This document shows positions 20,501 through 31,390 of a DNA stretch of 64,000 nucleotides, in pieces; positions within the stretch are counted from its first letter, which is position 1; each line of letters starts with the position of its first letter. Under the pieces are notes generated by a model. The model searched no databases. It was not told the DNA's origin and saw only the letters and a program-made list of their open reading frames with translations. The translations under genes and the position numbers were made by a program. Origin of the DNA: Ailurus styani (taxonomy: Eukaryota; Chordata; Mammalia; Carnivora; Ailuridae); the NCBI GenBank assembly GCA_002007465.1, contig LNAC01000036.1, forward strand, positions 5,786,810-5,850,809, in the 5' to 3' direction.

Positions 20501-20879
20501 ACGACATCCTGAGGGCAGAGAGATTAGTACTCACAGAGCCACAGGTGCGTGTCCTGCCTTGGATTCTAATGCTGCAAATGCTTCTGCTGTTTCCCATTAT
20601 GCAGCCCTTTCCCCCCCTCCAGCTCCTAGAGCCCCGCTCCTCTGGAGATGATGAAGTGTCACAACCTCCCAGGTGACTCTCCCAAGGCCACTTGCTGTCA
20701 CCCTGCAATGATCTTCAGCACAGATTTAGCCAAGTCCATAGAACGTGGCTTTGGGGCTCTGGGAGGGGAGCGAGTTGCTTTTCCTTTGGGGGCAGGGAAG
20801 GATCTGTCCTCATTTCAGCATCAGTTGGGGCTGATGATGGGAAAGCCAAGGGAGCTTCACGGTTTCTTCTCTAACTTGG

Positions 20880-20960
20880 GGAAGATGCAAGGCACAGAGG
20901 AGGGAACAGCATGTGCAAAGACTCTGAGACAGGAAGAGCAGAAAGAAAGCCAGTGGGGCT
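20880..20960 (+). mobile_element. L2 LINE fragment
   Basis: GAGGGAACAGCATGTGCAAA followed by GACTCTGAGACAGGAAGAG is the L2 phrase gaacagcaagtgcaaaggccctgagg. Short piece. Confidence 0.6.
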
Positions 20961-22269
20961 GAAGAATAGAAAGCCAGCGGGTGGGCGGCAGAAGACACCA
21001 GGAACCAGAGTGACCGCAGACTTGCTGTGAGCCAGGCTGTCTCCCAGGCCTGTGTTGACCCACCCAGGCTTCACCACAAGCCTGCGCAGCCATGCTAGCT
21101 AGCATCTTCCTCCCGTTGCATAGATCATACCAACGATCATGCCGGGTTCCTGTGACCCGTCCAGCTGGTCAGCAGCAAAGCCAGGGTTTCAAGCCAGCCC
21201 CCCTGGCTTCCACAGGCGCCCGTGGAACCGGTCTGCCCTACACCCCAGGCACAGGGTGTTGTTTAAATGTGTCTGTGTTATCCTAAAGGCAGCAGGAACT
21301 AAGGAGGCGCACATAACCTCATTTGCATCCTCTGACGAGATCCTTCTGGCTGCTGGTAGGGAATAGATTGGAAGAGGCTAGGAGTGAAGATGTTGGGACG
21401 AGAGAAATTAGGAGCCCAGGCTGAGCTGCCATTGCAGGAGGTGGGGAGAAGCAGTCAATTTTAGGGACAATGTTGGGTGTTCTCACCGCTGTGCTTACGC
21501 TAATTTTATTTAGGGAATAACAGAATTAGCTCTTGACTCCATCAGCACTTGGTAGGGGGGAAAGAGGGAGGTGTCAACTCACCAGAGAGCCTCAGCCGCC
21601 CCTCCAGGGACCTTGCTGTCACTTTGCACCGCCTGTCCTGCCGGGTGAGGGGCTCCGTGCGCCCCGCCCCCCACTCTGGGGGCTGGGGTGTAGGAACAGC
21701 CAGATCCCAGGGGAACAGGAAGCTCTCCCAGACCCCAGAGCCCTCATGGGTCTCCCCCCCTCAATGCCCCCCACCCTCGGGGCTGATGGCCAGGAAGCCC
21801 GGGAGTTGCATTCAGATGCTATTGTTTCCACCCCCAGTGCAGCCTCCATGCCTCGGCAAAGGGAATTAAAGGCTGAAAGGATGTGTTCTTCAAGTGAGGC
21901 TGCTCACCCACTGTCAGGGCCTCCTTTGAACCAAATCCTCACCTCTAGGTAGTATACGCCTGTCTCCAGCACACACACACAGCCGGGGCTCCCTGCTGCT
22001 GGCCAAGGTCCAGCTCCCAGGGACAGCAGTCCTGCCCCCTTCAGAAAAGCCAAGAAAGCATCCCACTGGGGCCTCCTCAGGGCCTCCAAGCTCCACACCC
22101 CTGGGGCTGGGCAACCTCCCAGCAGGCAAGCAGGGCACCGCCCTTTCCCCAAATGTAAGAACAGGGTGGAGGGAGCCCCGCGCTGGAGCTCGGGAGAGGG
22201 GAGATGCCGAACCGCCTCCAGCACCTGGAGAATCTGCTGTTTGCATTCTGCCTCACCTCCTCCTGCAGC
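20961..22269. other. Unassigned GC-rich sequence
   Basis: Fairly GC-rich with scattered CpG but no island. Around 21150-21210 a diverged MIR complement is possible. Frames of 106-139 codons at 21533-21952 and 122 codons (minus) at 21904-22272 overlap on both strands and are most likely chance in GC-rich DNA. Confidence 0.4.
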
Positions 22270-22740
22270 CACTGAGAGTTAATCTCCACAGCCAAGATTA
22301 GTTTATTCGATTAACTCCGCTCCCTACAGACCATCCTGGAAGCTCTCCGCCATGCATCCAGAACAAACCTTACCAACCTTTCACCAGCCAGAAGAAGATT
22401 CGATAGGATAATCTTTCTCTCTCTTCCTTTCATATGATTGGAAAATAAATTGAAAATGAATTTCAGTTATTGCTTGTGTTTTAAATACGAGATAAAGGGC
22501 GGCCCCTGTGCCGGCTAGTTCAATCGATGGTGGGGGGGAGGGGGGCTTCCATTATGAGCAACACAAACACGCGCTGTGGGGGAAGCAGGAGGCTCCAGAG
22601 AGCAAATGCTTCTGGTTACCGACAGTATTTGCGTCATTAGGCTATTACGTTTCCGCATCTTTAACTGATCGTTATTATTTTGTTTGTTTCTGCAGAACTA
22701 CGGCATAGCCATCAAAACTGGAGGTTCTAAAATAAAAATA
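22270..22740. promoter_or_regulatory. Candidate conserved non-coding element
   Basis: Repeat-free and AT-rich with GATTAGTTTATTCGATTAAC at 22296, GATTGGAAAATAAATTGAAA near 22436, TTTGCGTCATTAGGC near 22627 and ATTACGTTTCCGCATC near 22643. There is a short poly-G interruption. No coding frame. Regulatory role is inference. Confidence 0.4.
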
Positions 22741-22784
22741 TTCCCTGCAGCATCCTGTTTCAGAACATTTCTGAAACCATGGGC

Positions 22785-22905
22785 ACTCCAATGTGGCCGC
22801 GTGTTGAATCGCCTGGGGAGTTTTTAAAAACTCTGATGCTTGGGTCCTGCCTCCAAGAATTCTGATCTCATGAGTCAGGGGGATGGCATGGGCATGAAGA
22901 TAAAT
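22785..22905. mobile_element. hAT-Charlie (MER5A-like) MITE fragment
   Basis: GAATCGCCTGGGGAGTTTTT, AAAACTCTGATGCTTGGGTC and AGAATTCTGATCTCATGAG match the left half of MER5A-type elements. The right inverted repeat is not clear. Confidence 0.65.
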
Positions 22906-23229
22906 TTTAAAGCTTGGATGATGATGATGTTGATTTCAGTTAATTTTTTTTTTTAATTTATAAAGATTCTTTTCAAAGATCATACCAGTAAGTAGCCAAG
23001 TTTAACAACTTTGGTCACCAACTATTCTCCCCTAATAGCAACGTCAAGAGAATTCAAAGGTGTCACAATCTCATTAACTACCCTGGTAAGCAGGGCCCTC
23101 TCTCTCACTCTTATAATGTAGTTAGAAATGTAAAGTCAACATGCTGGTCCTTTTACCTTCTTTCTTCCAGTGGGGTAGGTGTCTTGGTGGGCGTGCCCTG
23201 GGCTGACGATGCCCCAGAGGGTTCGGAAT

Positions 23230-23440
23230 GCAACATTCATAGATGTATTTATACAGACCCCGTGTTCAGCATTTGTCATCACTGTCACCAAAACTGACTT
23301 CCTGGGTCATAAAAATGACTATAAAGCTTGACCCTGAAGATTCGACTTGCCTATTTGCTTATTCAGGTTCAAGAAGTGATGTCAAACACTGCTCTTTTAG
23401 TGGTCACTTTTCACATTGACTTTGCTCCAGTTGATAATGA
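23230..23440. promoter_or_regulatory. Candidate conserved non-coding element
   Basis: AT-rich, repeat-free stretch with GATGTATTTATACAG, CATAAAAATGACTATAAAGC and TTCACATTGACTTTGC. Possible enhancer by composition only. Confidence 0.3.
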
Positions 23441-23689
23441 TGACGATGGGCAAAAAGCAGCCCCATCTCGATGTTGGCGCAGATAGGAGGACAGTCAGAT
23501 GCTGGGAGCACAGTGTTGGCAAGGGAGAGGAGTCTGGGAGAAGGTACGGAGGCTCCCTTTTGTGGCATCCATAATTCCGGAATCCATAATTCATCACTGA
23601 GTAATAATGGCAGTAGGAGTCCTGGTTCAAGTATCTTCTGCTGCCCAAGGAAGAGATACCTAGTTGTCATACACAGTCCTCCACGTACG

Positions 23690-24110
23690 TATTTTAAATG
23701 CACAGAGATCTAATTAAAGTGGGTGGCAACACATCTCTTAATTATTCATGATGCCTCCAGTACCCGGAGGTAAGACTCTAAAGTTATAATAATTGTCAAA
23801 TAATGATGCCGTGTCCCCTCCCACTCCCTCATAAAACCAGGCATATGCTACCTCATCTCCTAATTATATTAACCGGACATTACCCTAGGTTGCAGGAAGT
23901 GTGGGGGTCAAACTCAGATATTCTCAAAGAAGAGTCCTATTTTCAAATTAGATTTTTAAAACACTTGGACAAGAAGGCATGCCTGGATAAATGTCAGATC
24001 GATAGCTGGGCGCTGGTGCAATTTTTGAAAGATGGAGTGCACTCACTTTCATTCCATTAAATGATTATGTACAATAGGCTACCGTTTGGCCACGAACCTT
24101 TAACTAAGTC
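23690..24110. promoter_or_regulatory. Candidate conserved non-coding element
   Basis: Repeat-free with homeodomain cores: GATCTAATTAAAGTGGG near 23708, CTTAATTATTCATGATGCC near 23737, and CTAATTATATTAACC near 23861. Ends before the SINE at 24167. Confidence 0.35.
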
Positions 24111-24166
24111 ATATCAGAGCCAAAATCAGGAAGATGGATTCCTTTGAAAAAAAAAATAATAATACA

Positions 24167-24382
24167 GGGCGCCTGGGTGGTTCAGTGGGTTAAAGCCTCT
24201 GCCTTCCGGCTCAGGTCATGATCTCAGGGTCCTGGGATCGAGGCCCACATCGGGCTCCCTGCTCGGCGGGGAGCCTGCTTCCTCCTCTCTCTCTGCCTGC
24301 CTCTCTGCCTACTTGTGATCTCTCTCTTGCTGTCAAGTAAATAAATAAAATCTTAAAATAATAATAATAATAATAATAATAC
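24167..24382 (+). mobile_element. CAN-SINE, young form
   Basis: Nearly the young consensus: GGGCGCCTGGGTGGTTCAG, GTGGGTTAAAGCC, GATCGAGGCCCACATCGGG. The tail has become (AAT)n, 24357-24382, and the target site itself is AATAAT-rich, so the duplication is approximate. Confidence 0.96.
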
Positions 24383-24783
24383 AAATTTAAAACAATAAAA
24401 AAGAATCTGAGTGTGTGATTTTTGTCCCACCCAAAAAACCAAAAATTATCTCCTAACTGAATGCTCTCAATTCATTTATTGACCGAAACCATGACGAATG
24501 GATTACAAATTGTTTGAAGTCATTCTTCCAGAGGTCCTTGAAGATATTTATCACAAGGCGCTTTTTAAATATATGTATTTGCAGGTTCTGTGTGGTTGAA
24601 GACATAAGAAGGTGCTCTGTCCTTGATTTACACTTGAGCCATTCAGAATTCTGAATACTTCCGTCCTTTTCCTTGGGATATTTTAGGGCGAGTCAAACAT
24701 CATTCATGGGGAATCTATGGTAGCTTGCCTTTGGAATGTGGGACTCCTTTTGTTGGAATGGTTTTCAATAATCCTCTCTCTTA
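24383..24783. other. Unassigned AT-rich sequence
   Basis: Repeat-free. ATTCATTTATTGACC near 24471 and AAATATATGTATTTGCAGG near 24568. Nothing specific recognised. Confidence 0.35.
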
Positions 24784-24800
24784 CACATTTCTACTATTTT

Positions 24801-24983
24801 TTTTAAGAATTTATTTATTTGACAGAGAGGGACAGTAAGAGGGAACACAAGCAGGGGGAGCGGGAGAGGGAGAAGCAGGCTTCCCACAGAACAGGGAAAC
24901 CGATGCGGGGCTTGATCCCAGGATCCTGGGATCATGACCCGAGCCGAAGGCAGACGCTTAACGACTGAGCCACCCAGGCGCCC
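24801..24983 (-). mobile_element. CAN-SINE, older form, reverse strand
   Basis: Poly-T then AAGAATTTATTTATTTGACA through CCACCCAGGCGCCC. A perfect 17-bp target duplication, CACATTTCTACTATTTT, lies at 24784-24800 and 24984-25000. Confidence 0.96.
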
Positions 24984-25035
24984 CACATTTCTACTATTTT
25001 AAGGAGGAACCCAGTCCAAAATGAGTAATAATGTA

Positions 25036-25184
25036 GGGCGCCTGGGTGGCTCAGTGGGTTAAAGCCTCTGCTTCCTAGGATCGAGGCCTGCATCGGGCTC
25101 TCTGCTCAGCAGGGAGCCTGCTTCCTCCTCTCTCTGCCTGCCTCTCTGCCTAGTCGTGATCTCTCTCTCTCTGTCAAATAAAAA

Positions 25185-25210
<26 letters not shown>
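25036..25210 (+). mobile_element. CAN-SINE with internal deletion
   Basis: Young head, then GCCTCTGCTTCCTAGGATCG, which skips about 29 bp (the CGGCTCAGGTCATGATCTC region between the two Pol III boxes). The rest of the body and an (AAAT)n/(AAT)n tail are normal. Target duplication AATAATGTA at 25027-25035 and 25211-25219. Confidence 0.94.
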
Positions 25211-25215
<5 letters not shown>

Positions 25216-25394
25216 TGTAGAACCAAAGACTCACAACATTTTAAAAGCATAACAGACCTTTACCTGCTTAGTCCTACAATTAAATCTTGAAATTAACAGG
25301 ACACAGAACGGCATGTTTTCAGTGGAATTCCCTGATTCCGACTTTTCCTGCCATTCTCACCCATGGCAGGGCTTGATGCTGGGCCTTACACCTG

Positions 25395-25485
25395 GATGAT
25401 CTGAATTCTGCCTTTACGATCTCTCCCACTGGGTGATGCTTAATTTAGTAGACTACTCTGCACATAGTAGGCACTCAGTAATTTT
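25395..25485 (+). mobile_element. Possible MIR 3' end
   Basis: CTCTGCACATAGTAGGCACT followed by CAGTAATTTTT resembles the MIR 3' terminus (cacatagtaagcgctcaataa). The upstream core is not clear. Confidence 0.4.
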
Positions 25486-25899
25486 TCCCGGGCTTTATAA
25501 TTTGGCCACGAGTTTCCCACCCACTGGACTGAGTAGAAAAACTCATTCCGTGTGGGCTAAGAGTCTTTGAGCAAAACAGCACGGGGTCCCCCAGATGGTG
25601 CCTACAGACGGAGCTCCCAGGAACACTGCCTGCAGATCTGGTGAGCCCCCAGATCTGCAAGTAGCGGCCACACTGGGCTCCGCCCCCCCCCACAGGGCCC
25701 CACTGTGGGCCCCACCCCCACCTCCTTTCTTCTGCCAAAGTACAGAATATCAATAGCATTTTAGGCTTAGAAAGTTCAAGGGTCAATCTTCAAGGTGCTT
25801 AGGGCCAGAGCAACTCCCCAGAGACCCCAAGGGACACTTGGCCCTCAATAGCCAGGCTGGTGTCCTTGGGGTGCATGACAGTGGGGACATCTCCAAGTA
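25486..25899. other. Unassigned sequence
   Basis: GC-rich part with a C run near 25682 and a minus-strand 103-codon frame without recognisable features. Nothing identified. Confidence 0.4.
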
Positions 25900-26200
25900 A
25901 ATAAAGGCGTCCCCGTGCGAAAGCGCCAGTGTTCCTCATGCTAATTAAACAAACCAATTATGGTAATTAACTGGCACAAATGTTTGAATGGCTGTGATTC
26001 AGAGTGAAGGGGGTTACCGCTTAGCTTCCACGCAATTATCCCGGTAAAAAGGGATTTCTAAACCAGATCTGACTCACATTTTCTGATCACTTTCAAAATG
26101 TAACAATACTGAAGTTCTTGTGGCCCACCTGCCTTTGTCTTCAACCTTAGGCTCTCAAAAGCGGGAAATATGAGAAGGAAAGAAACCAATAAACAAACAA
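25900..26200. promoter_or_regulatory. Candidate conserved element with a TAATTA cluster
   Basis: Three homeodomain cores in 28 bp: GCTAATTAAAC at 25940, CCAATTATGG at 25954 and GTAATTAAC at 25963. These are followed by CACGCAATTATCCCGG near 26029. The spacing is suggestive of a multi-site enhancer. No test of binding or conservation is possible here. Confidence 0.45.
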
Positions 26201-26289
26201 GAGAAAAAGAAAACCCAAACCCCCTGTTTCAAATCCGGCTAGGCTGGCAGGATGTGGGGGGGATGTTAGTTACTTTTCACATCACTTAG

Positions 26290-27060
26290 CCAGAGGAATT
26301 AGAGAAATTTCAGTTTCAGTGAAGGTCACCTTGACTTTAGGAAGGAAACAAGGCCTGAATGATATGCTAATTAGGACACATCTCTTTGAAAAACTGTCGA
26401 GAGGGCTGAATATATATTTTTAAAGCAGGCTGGTGATGAAAATAGTTTACACCAAGTTCCCAGTTATTTTTGTTTTCTTCCTAAAGAGAGTTGGTTGGTC
26501 AAGTTGATCCCTTGTTGTTGAAATTCAATCCAAGGGCATTAAAGTGTAAACCAGTTGGAAAAACAAAGAGCTTTAGGGAAATTAGTTGCTTCAACAACAA
26601 CAAACAAGCACTCCGTAATCTTCTTAGAGAAATTAATGAAGGAAAAAGCCCCCTCAACTGGGGAGGAGAATGAGAGAATGATCCCCGCTCTCAAAGCACA
26701 GGCCTGGGAGGTTTGGGGAGAAGGTGTAAATGAAGACAGCGGGATTAAACCGGACTTCAATGAGAGCACAAAGAAATTTGGGCCATCTGAGAGCACAGCG
26801 CACCCATTTTCAGATGGAAGAGTGTTTTGGAGGGCCAATGGGTCCTAATCCTTTATGCAAATCTCCTTAGATTGAAGTTTGCTTAAGTGTTTTATTTCTT
26901 TGCATACAATTAACATGTGAAGCCCTGCTATGCTGAAGGACTTCAAAGAAGCTCCCATGTCTAGATGCATCTAAATGCAGGCTTCATTTAATAATCTTCG
27001 AAAGTTTTCTGATACTTGAAGACTAAATCGCATTTTTCAGTCTTAAGAGCCTTGCCAACA
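26290..27060. promoter_or_regulatory. Candidate conserved non-coding region
   Basis: Long repeat-free stretch with AAGGTCACCTTGACTTTAG (two nuclear-receptor-like half sites, inverted) near 26323, TATGCTAATTAGGAC near 26361, AATATATATTTTTAAAGC near 26409, and octamer ATGCAAAT at 26855. Short frames on both strands at 26539-26848 cancel each other as coding evidence. Confidence 0.4.
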
Positions 27061-27140
27061 CTCAAAAAACAAAAAACAAAAACAAAAAACAAAAAACAAA
27101 ATCCAACCCCCCACCGCCCCAACCAACCAACTAACCAACA
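27061..27140. repeat. CAAAA-rich then CCAA-rich low complexity
   Basis: (CAAAAAA)n run to about 27101, then C-rich and CCAA repeats. Confidence 0.9.
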
Positions 27141-27440
27141 GAGCGCCTACCTTCTCCATAACCAACTGGAACTTTATCTTCTTTTGTTGGTTTTAAGGCT
27201 TATAAGCAAATGTCCTCTGTCTTCGTTCAGTTGAGCAGGTACCCTACATTCCTGTTTTTAAAAAATAACATGCAAGTCAGAGTCCTAAACAACAAGCAGT
27301 GTTTGGTGTTTTTTTTTTAACTTTTTATTTGGAAATAATTTCAAATTCACTAAAAAGAGTATGAAAAAACCCCTTTCCCTTTGCCTAGGTCCACCTACTG
27401 TTAATATTTTGCCTCACTGTTTTATCATTTGTGCTCATCA

Positions 27441-27470
<30 letters not shown>
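27441..27470. repeat. (CT)n(CA)n microsatellite
   Basis: CTCTCT run followed by CACACA run, inside L1 DNA. Confidence 0.92.
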
Positions 27471-27471
<1 letters not shown>

Positions 27472-27483
27472 TAAACTTGCTTC

Positions 27484-27678
27484 TTTTTTTAAAAGATTTT
27501 ATTTTATTTATTTGACAGAGAGAGAGATCACAAATAGGCAGAGAGGCAGGCAGAGGGAGAGGGGGAAGCAGGCTCCCTGCTGAGCAGAGAGCCTGATGGG
27601 GGGCTTGATCCCAGGACCCTGAGATCATGACCTGAGTGGAAGGCAGAGGCTTAACCCACTGAGCCACCCAGGCGCCCC
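27484..27678 (-). mobile_element. CAN-SINE, young form, reverse strand
   Basis: TTAAAAGATTTTATTTTATT through CCACCCAGGCGCCCC. Diverged target duplication around CTAAACTTGCTTCTT (27471) and CCAAATTTGCTGCTT (27680). Confidence 0.94.
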
Positions 27679-28147
27679 ACCAAATTTGCTGCTTCAAGCC
27701 ACTGGAAGTTACTCTCTGTAGCTCAAGTTACATACCCGCGATACTTTCCTAGACACTTTCCTACCAGGAGGGATGTTCTCTCACAAAGCCACAATATAGT
27801 TTTCAACTTCAGTAAGATGAAACTTGCTCCAGTAATTTTTATCTCATTTCTCAACTGTTTCAATTTTGCCAGTGGACCCAGTCATGTTCTTTGTAGAAAT
27901 TTCCCCCTGCCAGACAAGACCCAGAGTAGGATTGGCCATTGCAGTGGGTTGTCGTAGCCTTTTTAGTTTGAACAATGTTTTTAAAGTTGTATCAATTTTT
28001 AAGCATTTGGATGTATTTAGTAGAAAAAAAAGAAAAAAAGATTGTATTCGATAAATCACTGTGTTGATTAATTTAGATATCCAAAGTTTAAGCTTTTACC
28101 AACGTTTGTAATTGACTTACGTGGAATCCAAGAATCGGGGACTAAAA

Positions 28148-28245
28148 ATAACAGTAATAAAAGTAAACCTTTATTAGTCACCTACTCTGTGCCAGGCCCT
28201 CTGCTAAGTGATTTAAGTAGATGATCTGGGACAGTACCTGTTCCC
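28148..28245 (-). mobile_element. MIR-type SINE fragment, reverse strand
   Basis: CTTTATTAGTCACCTACTCT, GTGCCAGGCCCTCTGCTAAG and TGATTTAAGTAG match the complement of a MIR 3' part. An L2 3' end is the alternative. Confidence 0.6.
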
Positions 28246-28379
28246 TCAAGTCCTCCTTTTCTCTCCCAGCATGGAATAAAGGGGCTTCCAGAAATGTTCA
28301 GGGTCTCCTTTTTTTCATTCCTTCTAAGAATCTAAGCGTTTGAACCCCACGCCTGTGATTCAGGTCTGGGCTTGTGAGG

Positions 28380-28715
28380 GACATAAAGAAGACCCGCACT
28401 CCTGGTCTCTATCTTCAACTAGCAGATAAACCAGACAGAGTCTTCATGGATAGGTGTTAGGAAGAAAAACAAAGTGGGCTAAGGGTGGAGGGGATAGAAA
28501 GCACGTGCAGGTGGGAGTGGCGTGGCTATTTCTTTTAGGGAGGCCAGAGAAGAGCTCTCTGCTGGGGTGGCATTGAGAAGGAGCCCCGAAGGCAGGAAAT
28601 GCCGGCTGGAAGCCCCTGGACATCTGGGGGAAGAACAGCCTAGGCCGGGGGTGGGGGGGTGGGGGGGTGGTTTGAGAGTAAGTGCAAAGGTCCTGTGCCA
28701 GAAATGTGCACCATC
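28380..28715 (+). mobile_element. L2 LINE fragment
   Basis: ACAAAGTGGGCTAAGGG, then TTTTAGGGAGGCCAGAGAAG, GGGGTGGCATTGAGAAGG, ATCTGGGGGAAGAAC and AGTAAGTGCAAAGGTCCTG run in L2 order. The 198-codon minus-strand frame at 28444-29040 lies across this repeat and is spurious. Confidence 0.7.
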
Positions 28716-29689
28716 TATGTGAGACCCTTCTCGAGGCCCACAGTGGCCTCAGCACAGGGATCTGGGAGGACCATGAGAGGAGAGGCAAAGAACAAAGAAG
28801 GACAGACTTGTCACTTACGGAAATGAGGAAGGTGCCGGGGCTGGTTTTGGTGAGAGGATGAGCCAAGAGTAGACATCGGAAGCTCACCTCTGAGCACCGG
28901 GAAACCCGCATTCGACATCCAAGTGGTGATAAGGTGACCGTGACTCCCGGACTCTGATAGTTGAGTATTTTAAAGACAAATGTTCTGTGTGCTGCCCTGA
29001 CCAGACTCTCGCCCTTTACGGCAAATACCTTACAAGGCACTTTCTTGTTGTTTTTCTATGTGTTGAAGGTCATAGAGGAGTCAAGTCAATGAGATGTAAT
29101 TTGTGACTTATCAGGGCTGGAGTTCACCCATGAGTTCTTGCCCTTTGATGAGATATAGAGAGATCTGGTTGTATGGAATTTTCTCCACAGAAGATGTGAT
29201 GGGGAAGATTTATTTCAAGGGATAAGTTTAGCAGGAGCGGCTAAAGGGTAGGGCTGCCCCGTGATGATCCCTTGTCATGGAGGGTGTGAGTGACAATTCT
29301 TCCTCAGCAGGAGGGCCGGCGAGTGTGCTGCCCACTGGGATGGGTTTCAGGAGTGCCCTGTTCTGGAAGGCATGTGTGCGGGCGCCCCAGGACCTGGTGT
29401 GCGCTACACAGAAATCAAACAGTGCTGGGAGATGGTCCTAGGCTTTGCTGGAAGGGACCCTCCCCTCACTGTCCTTGGGGGGGGTTCACCCTGCTTTGTC
29501 CCTTTATGGATTTGCAACCCTTTCCTGTCCCCAAACCCCCCTCCCCCCCGCCTCTGCCCCAATTCCACAATCACCAAGCTTTCTGTGCTTCCAAGATTCC
29601 AGGCTCCTGTTCCCAATTCCACAGTCCATCACCAATCTTCCCAGTTCTCCCCGTCTCACCCTATCCATGCGGTGGTTAAGAGGGGCAGG
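28716..29689. other. Unassigned sequence
   Basis: No repeat recognised. 29460-29700 is CT/C-rich with several overlapping frames on both strands, none coding-like. Confidence 0.4.
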
Positions 29690-29860
29690 CTCCTCCTCTG
29701 AGCCCAGAGCCTCAGAAGACACGGGCTGGAGTCCTAGCTCTCTACTTCTTAGCTGTATGACTTAGGCAAATCGTTGAACTATGATGAGACTCGATTTCCT
29801 CATCAGTAAAATGGGATGGATGAGCCCACCGGACCCTAAAGGTCTTAGCACAGAGGCGCG
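29690..29860 (+). mobile_element. MIR SINE
   Basis: CTCTACTTCTTAGCTGTATG, ACTTAGGCAAATCGTTGAAC, TTTCCTCATCAGTAAAATGG and GATGGATGAG give the MIR core. Confidence 0.8.
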
Positions 29861-30802
29861 GATGACAGGGCCGTTGCACGCCCAGATAGGGGATCTGTGG
29901 AAAATGGGAAAGACACCACCCCACACGGGAGCAATGGCCTGGAGCCCTACTTGGTCCCTCCTGGGCATCTTTGACAAGGTGCGGTCCACCCAAGCTGTTC
30001 CCACAGGTCCTGGAGAGAAATCTACAATGACAAGAACGTGCTACGTGCTTAGGCCAGCACTACTAAGTGACGTGACCAAGGCCGCCCTGGCTCACGGTAC
30101 CCACGATCCTGGCAACCACAGCAGCAGGGGAGCCTCCTTAACCCAGCCTCCAATAGTCCGCAAGTCGCTTCTCTGAATTCAAGCAAGGGGACCAAAAAGC
30201 AGGGGCCAGACCTGCCAGCTAGCCCGCCCGGCCCCACACAGCCCTCCGCTGAGTCCTCGGTAGGAGTGGGGGCTGTGGTGTGGGGTTGGGGGGCTGGGTA
30301 TAGCCCCTGAAACCTCCAAGTAGCTGGTGGCAGCTGGTGGCATTTCTGAACTTGCAAAGAAGGGAAACGAATTTTCCCAGTTCCAGAAAATGGCCCGAGG
30401 CCTCTAAATGCCCCCTCCAGACGGGCAGCTGGAGCAGGCTGGGGAGAGAGGCACGCCGCGCGGGTTTCCCGAGGACCATATGGGCAACACGGCTCGATCT
30501 GTGGCTACACCCGCCCTGCTTGTCATCCCCAATCATACTTGCTGTAATCCGTGTTTTAATTTACTCTGCTGGTGCAACACCCGTGCTGCCAGCGCGGTCC
30601 TTGGGGCCCCCTCATTCCTGCTGCTGATGACAAGGCGTATGCAAAAGGCACAATTATTCACCCACCAAGGTGACAGGGAAGGCCTCTGCCTGGGAATAGG
30701 TTTCCGGCTTCCAGCATTTTCTTGTCAGCCGCTGAAGCACTTTGCAGTTTGCAAACAATTCTATGGAGACCTTCTTCTTCTTCTATTTTTTTTTAATTTT
30801 CT
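29861..30802. other. Unassigned sequence
   Basis: GC-moderate with no recognised repeats. Around 30525-30600 (CTTGCTGTAATCCGTGTTTT and after) it is repeat-free and could be conserved. Overlapping frames at 30049-30627 on both strands are not convincing. Confidence 0.4.
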
Positions 30803-30813
30803 TTCTTTCTTTT

Positions 30814-30847
<34 letters not shown>
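30803..30847. repeat. (CTTT)n/(CT)n simple repeat
   Basis: CTTTCTTTCT run, then about 15 CT units. Confidence 0.95.
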
Positions 30848-30849
<2 letters not shown>

Positions 30850-31289
30850 TTTTTTCAAAAAAGCATTTTGATCATAGCAAGTGATGAGACTCCACGGGCT
30901 GGCTGCTGGCTCGCCCTTGATTCCAAAGGCCCGTCTTAAGGGTGGCCACGCGCGTTCCTCCCATTCAGCTGGATTATTGGATTTTTTTTTTAATCAAATA
31001 AGATTCTCCGTTCCCTTCTCTTTCTCCTTCTCCTCCCACACCCCAGCCCCCGCCTGTTTGGCCTCAAACAAAGGGAAGTATGTCAAGCCCGGCCTATTAA
31101 TTCATACAGATTTGGCATTGTTTATGTTCTCATGTGGACCACATTCCAAAGCACCAAAATAAAACAGCTCGAGTGTAGCTTTCAGCTCCTGAGCCCGTGA
31201 TGTATCTCATTTGCTACGGTCCAAGCCGTGGTAACAATGCCTTTCATTTTCTTATGGCCTAAAATGATTTTCTTTCTGGGAGGGCCATT

Positions 31290-31339
31290 TTGAGAGAGAG
31301 GGAGACAGAGACAGAACGAGAGAGCAAGAGGGACAGAGG

Positions 31340-31373
<34 letters not shown>

Positions 31374-31390
31374 AAGAGAGAAGAAAAGAA
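31290..31390. repeat. GA-rich simple repeat
   Basis: GAGA and GGGACAGA mixed tract with an uninterrupted (GA)n core at about 31342-31369. All-purine strand. Confidence 0.93.

Larger units (their letters stand above)
27315..28000 (-). mobile_element. L1 (old) 3' region, reverse strand, split by SINE
   Basis: CTTTTTATTTGGAAATAATT, CACCTACTGTTAATATTTTG and CCAGTGGACCCAGTCATGTT with CTTTGTAGAAATTTCC are antisense L1M-type phrases. A microsatellite and a SINE lie inside. Confidence 0.6.

Noticed and set aside
20648..20962. 104-codon plus frame
   Set aside because: The right part is an L2 fragment (GAACAGCATGTGCAAAG) and the frame has no domain.
21904..22272. 122-codon minus-strand frame beginning MAAGGG
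   Set aside because: The Ala/Gly-rich start looks like a mammalian N-terminus, but it lies in GC-rich DNA with overlapping frames on both strands, and there is no splice site or CpG island support.
28444..29040. 198-codon minus-strand open frame
   Set aside because: About half of it is antisense to an L2 fragment, with a poly-Pro/His stretch from the G-run. No domain.
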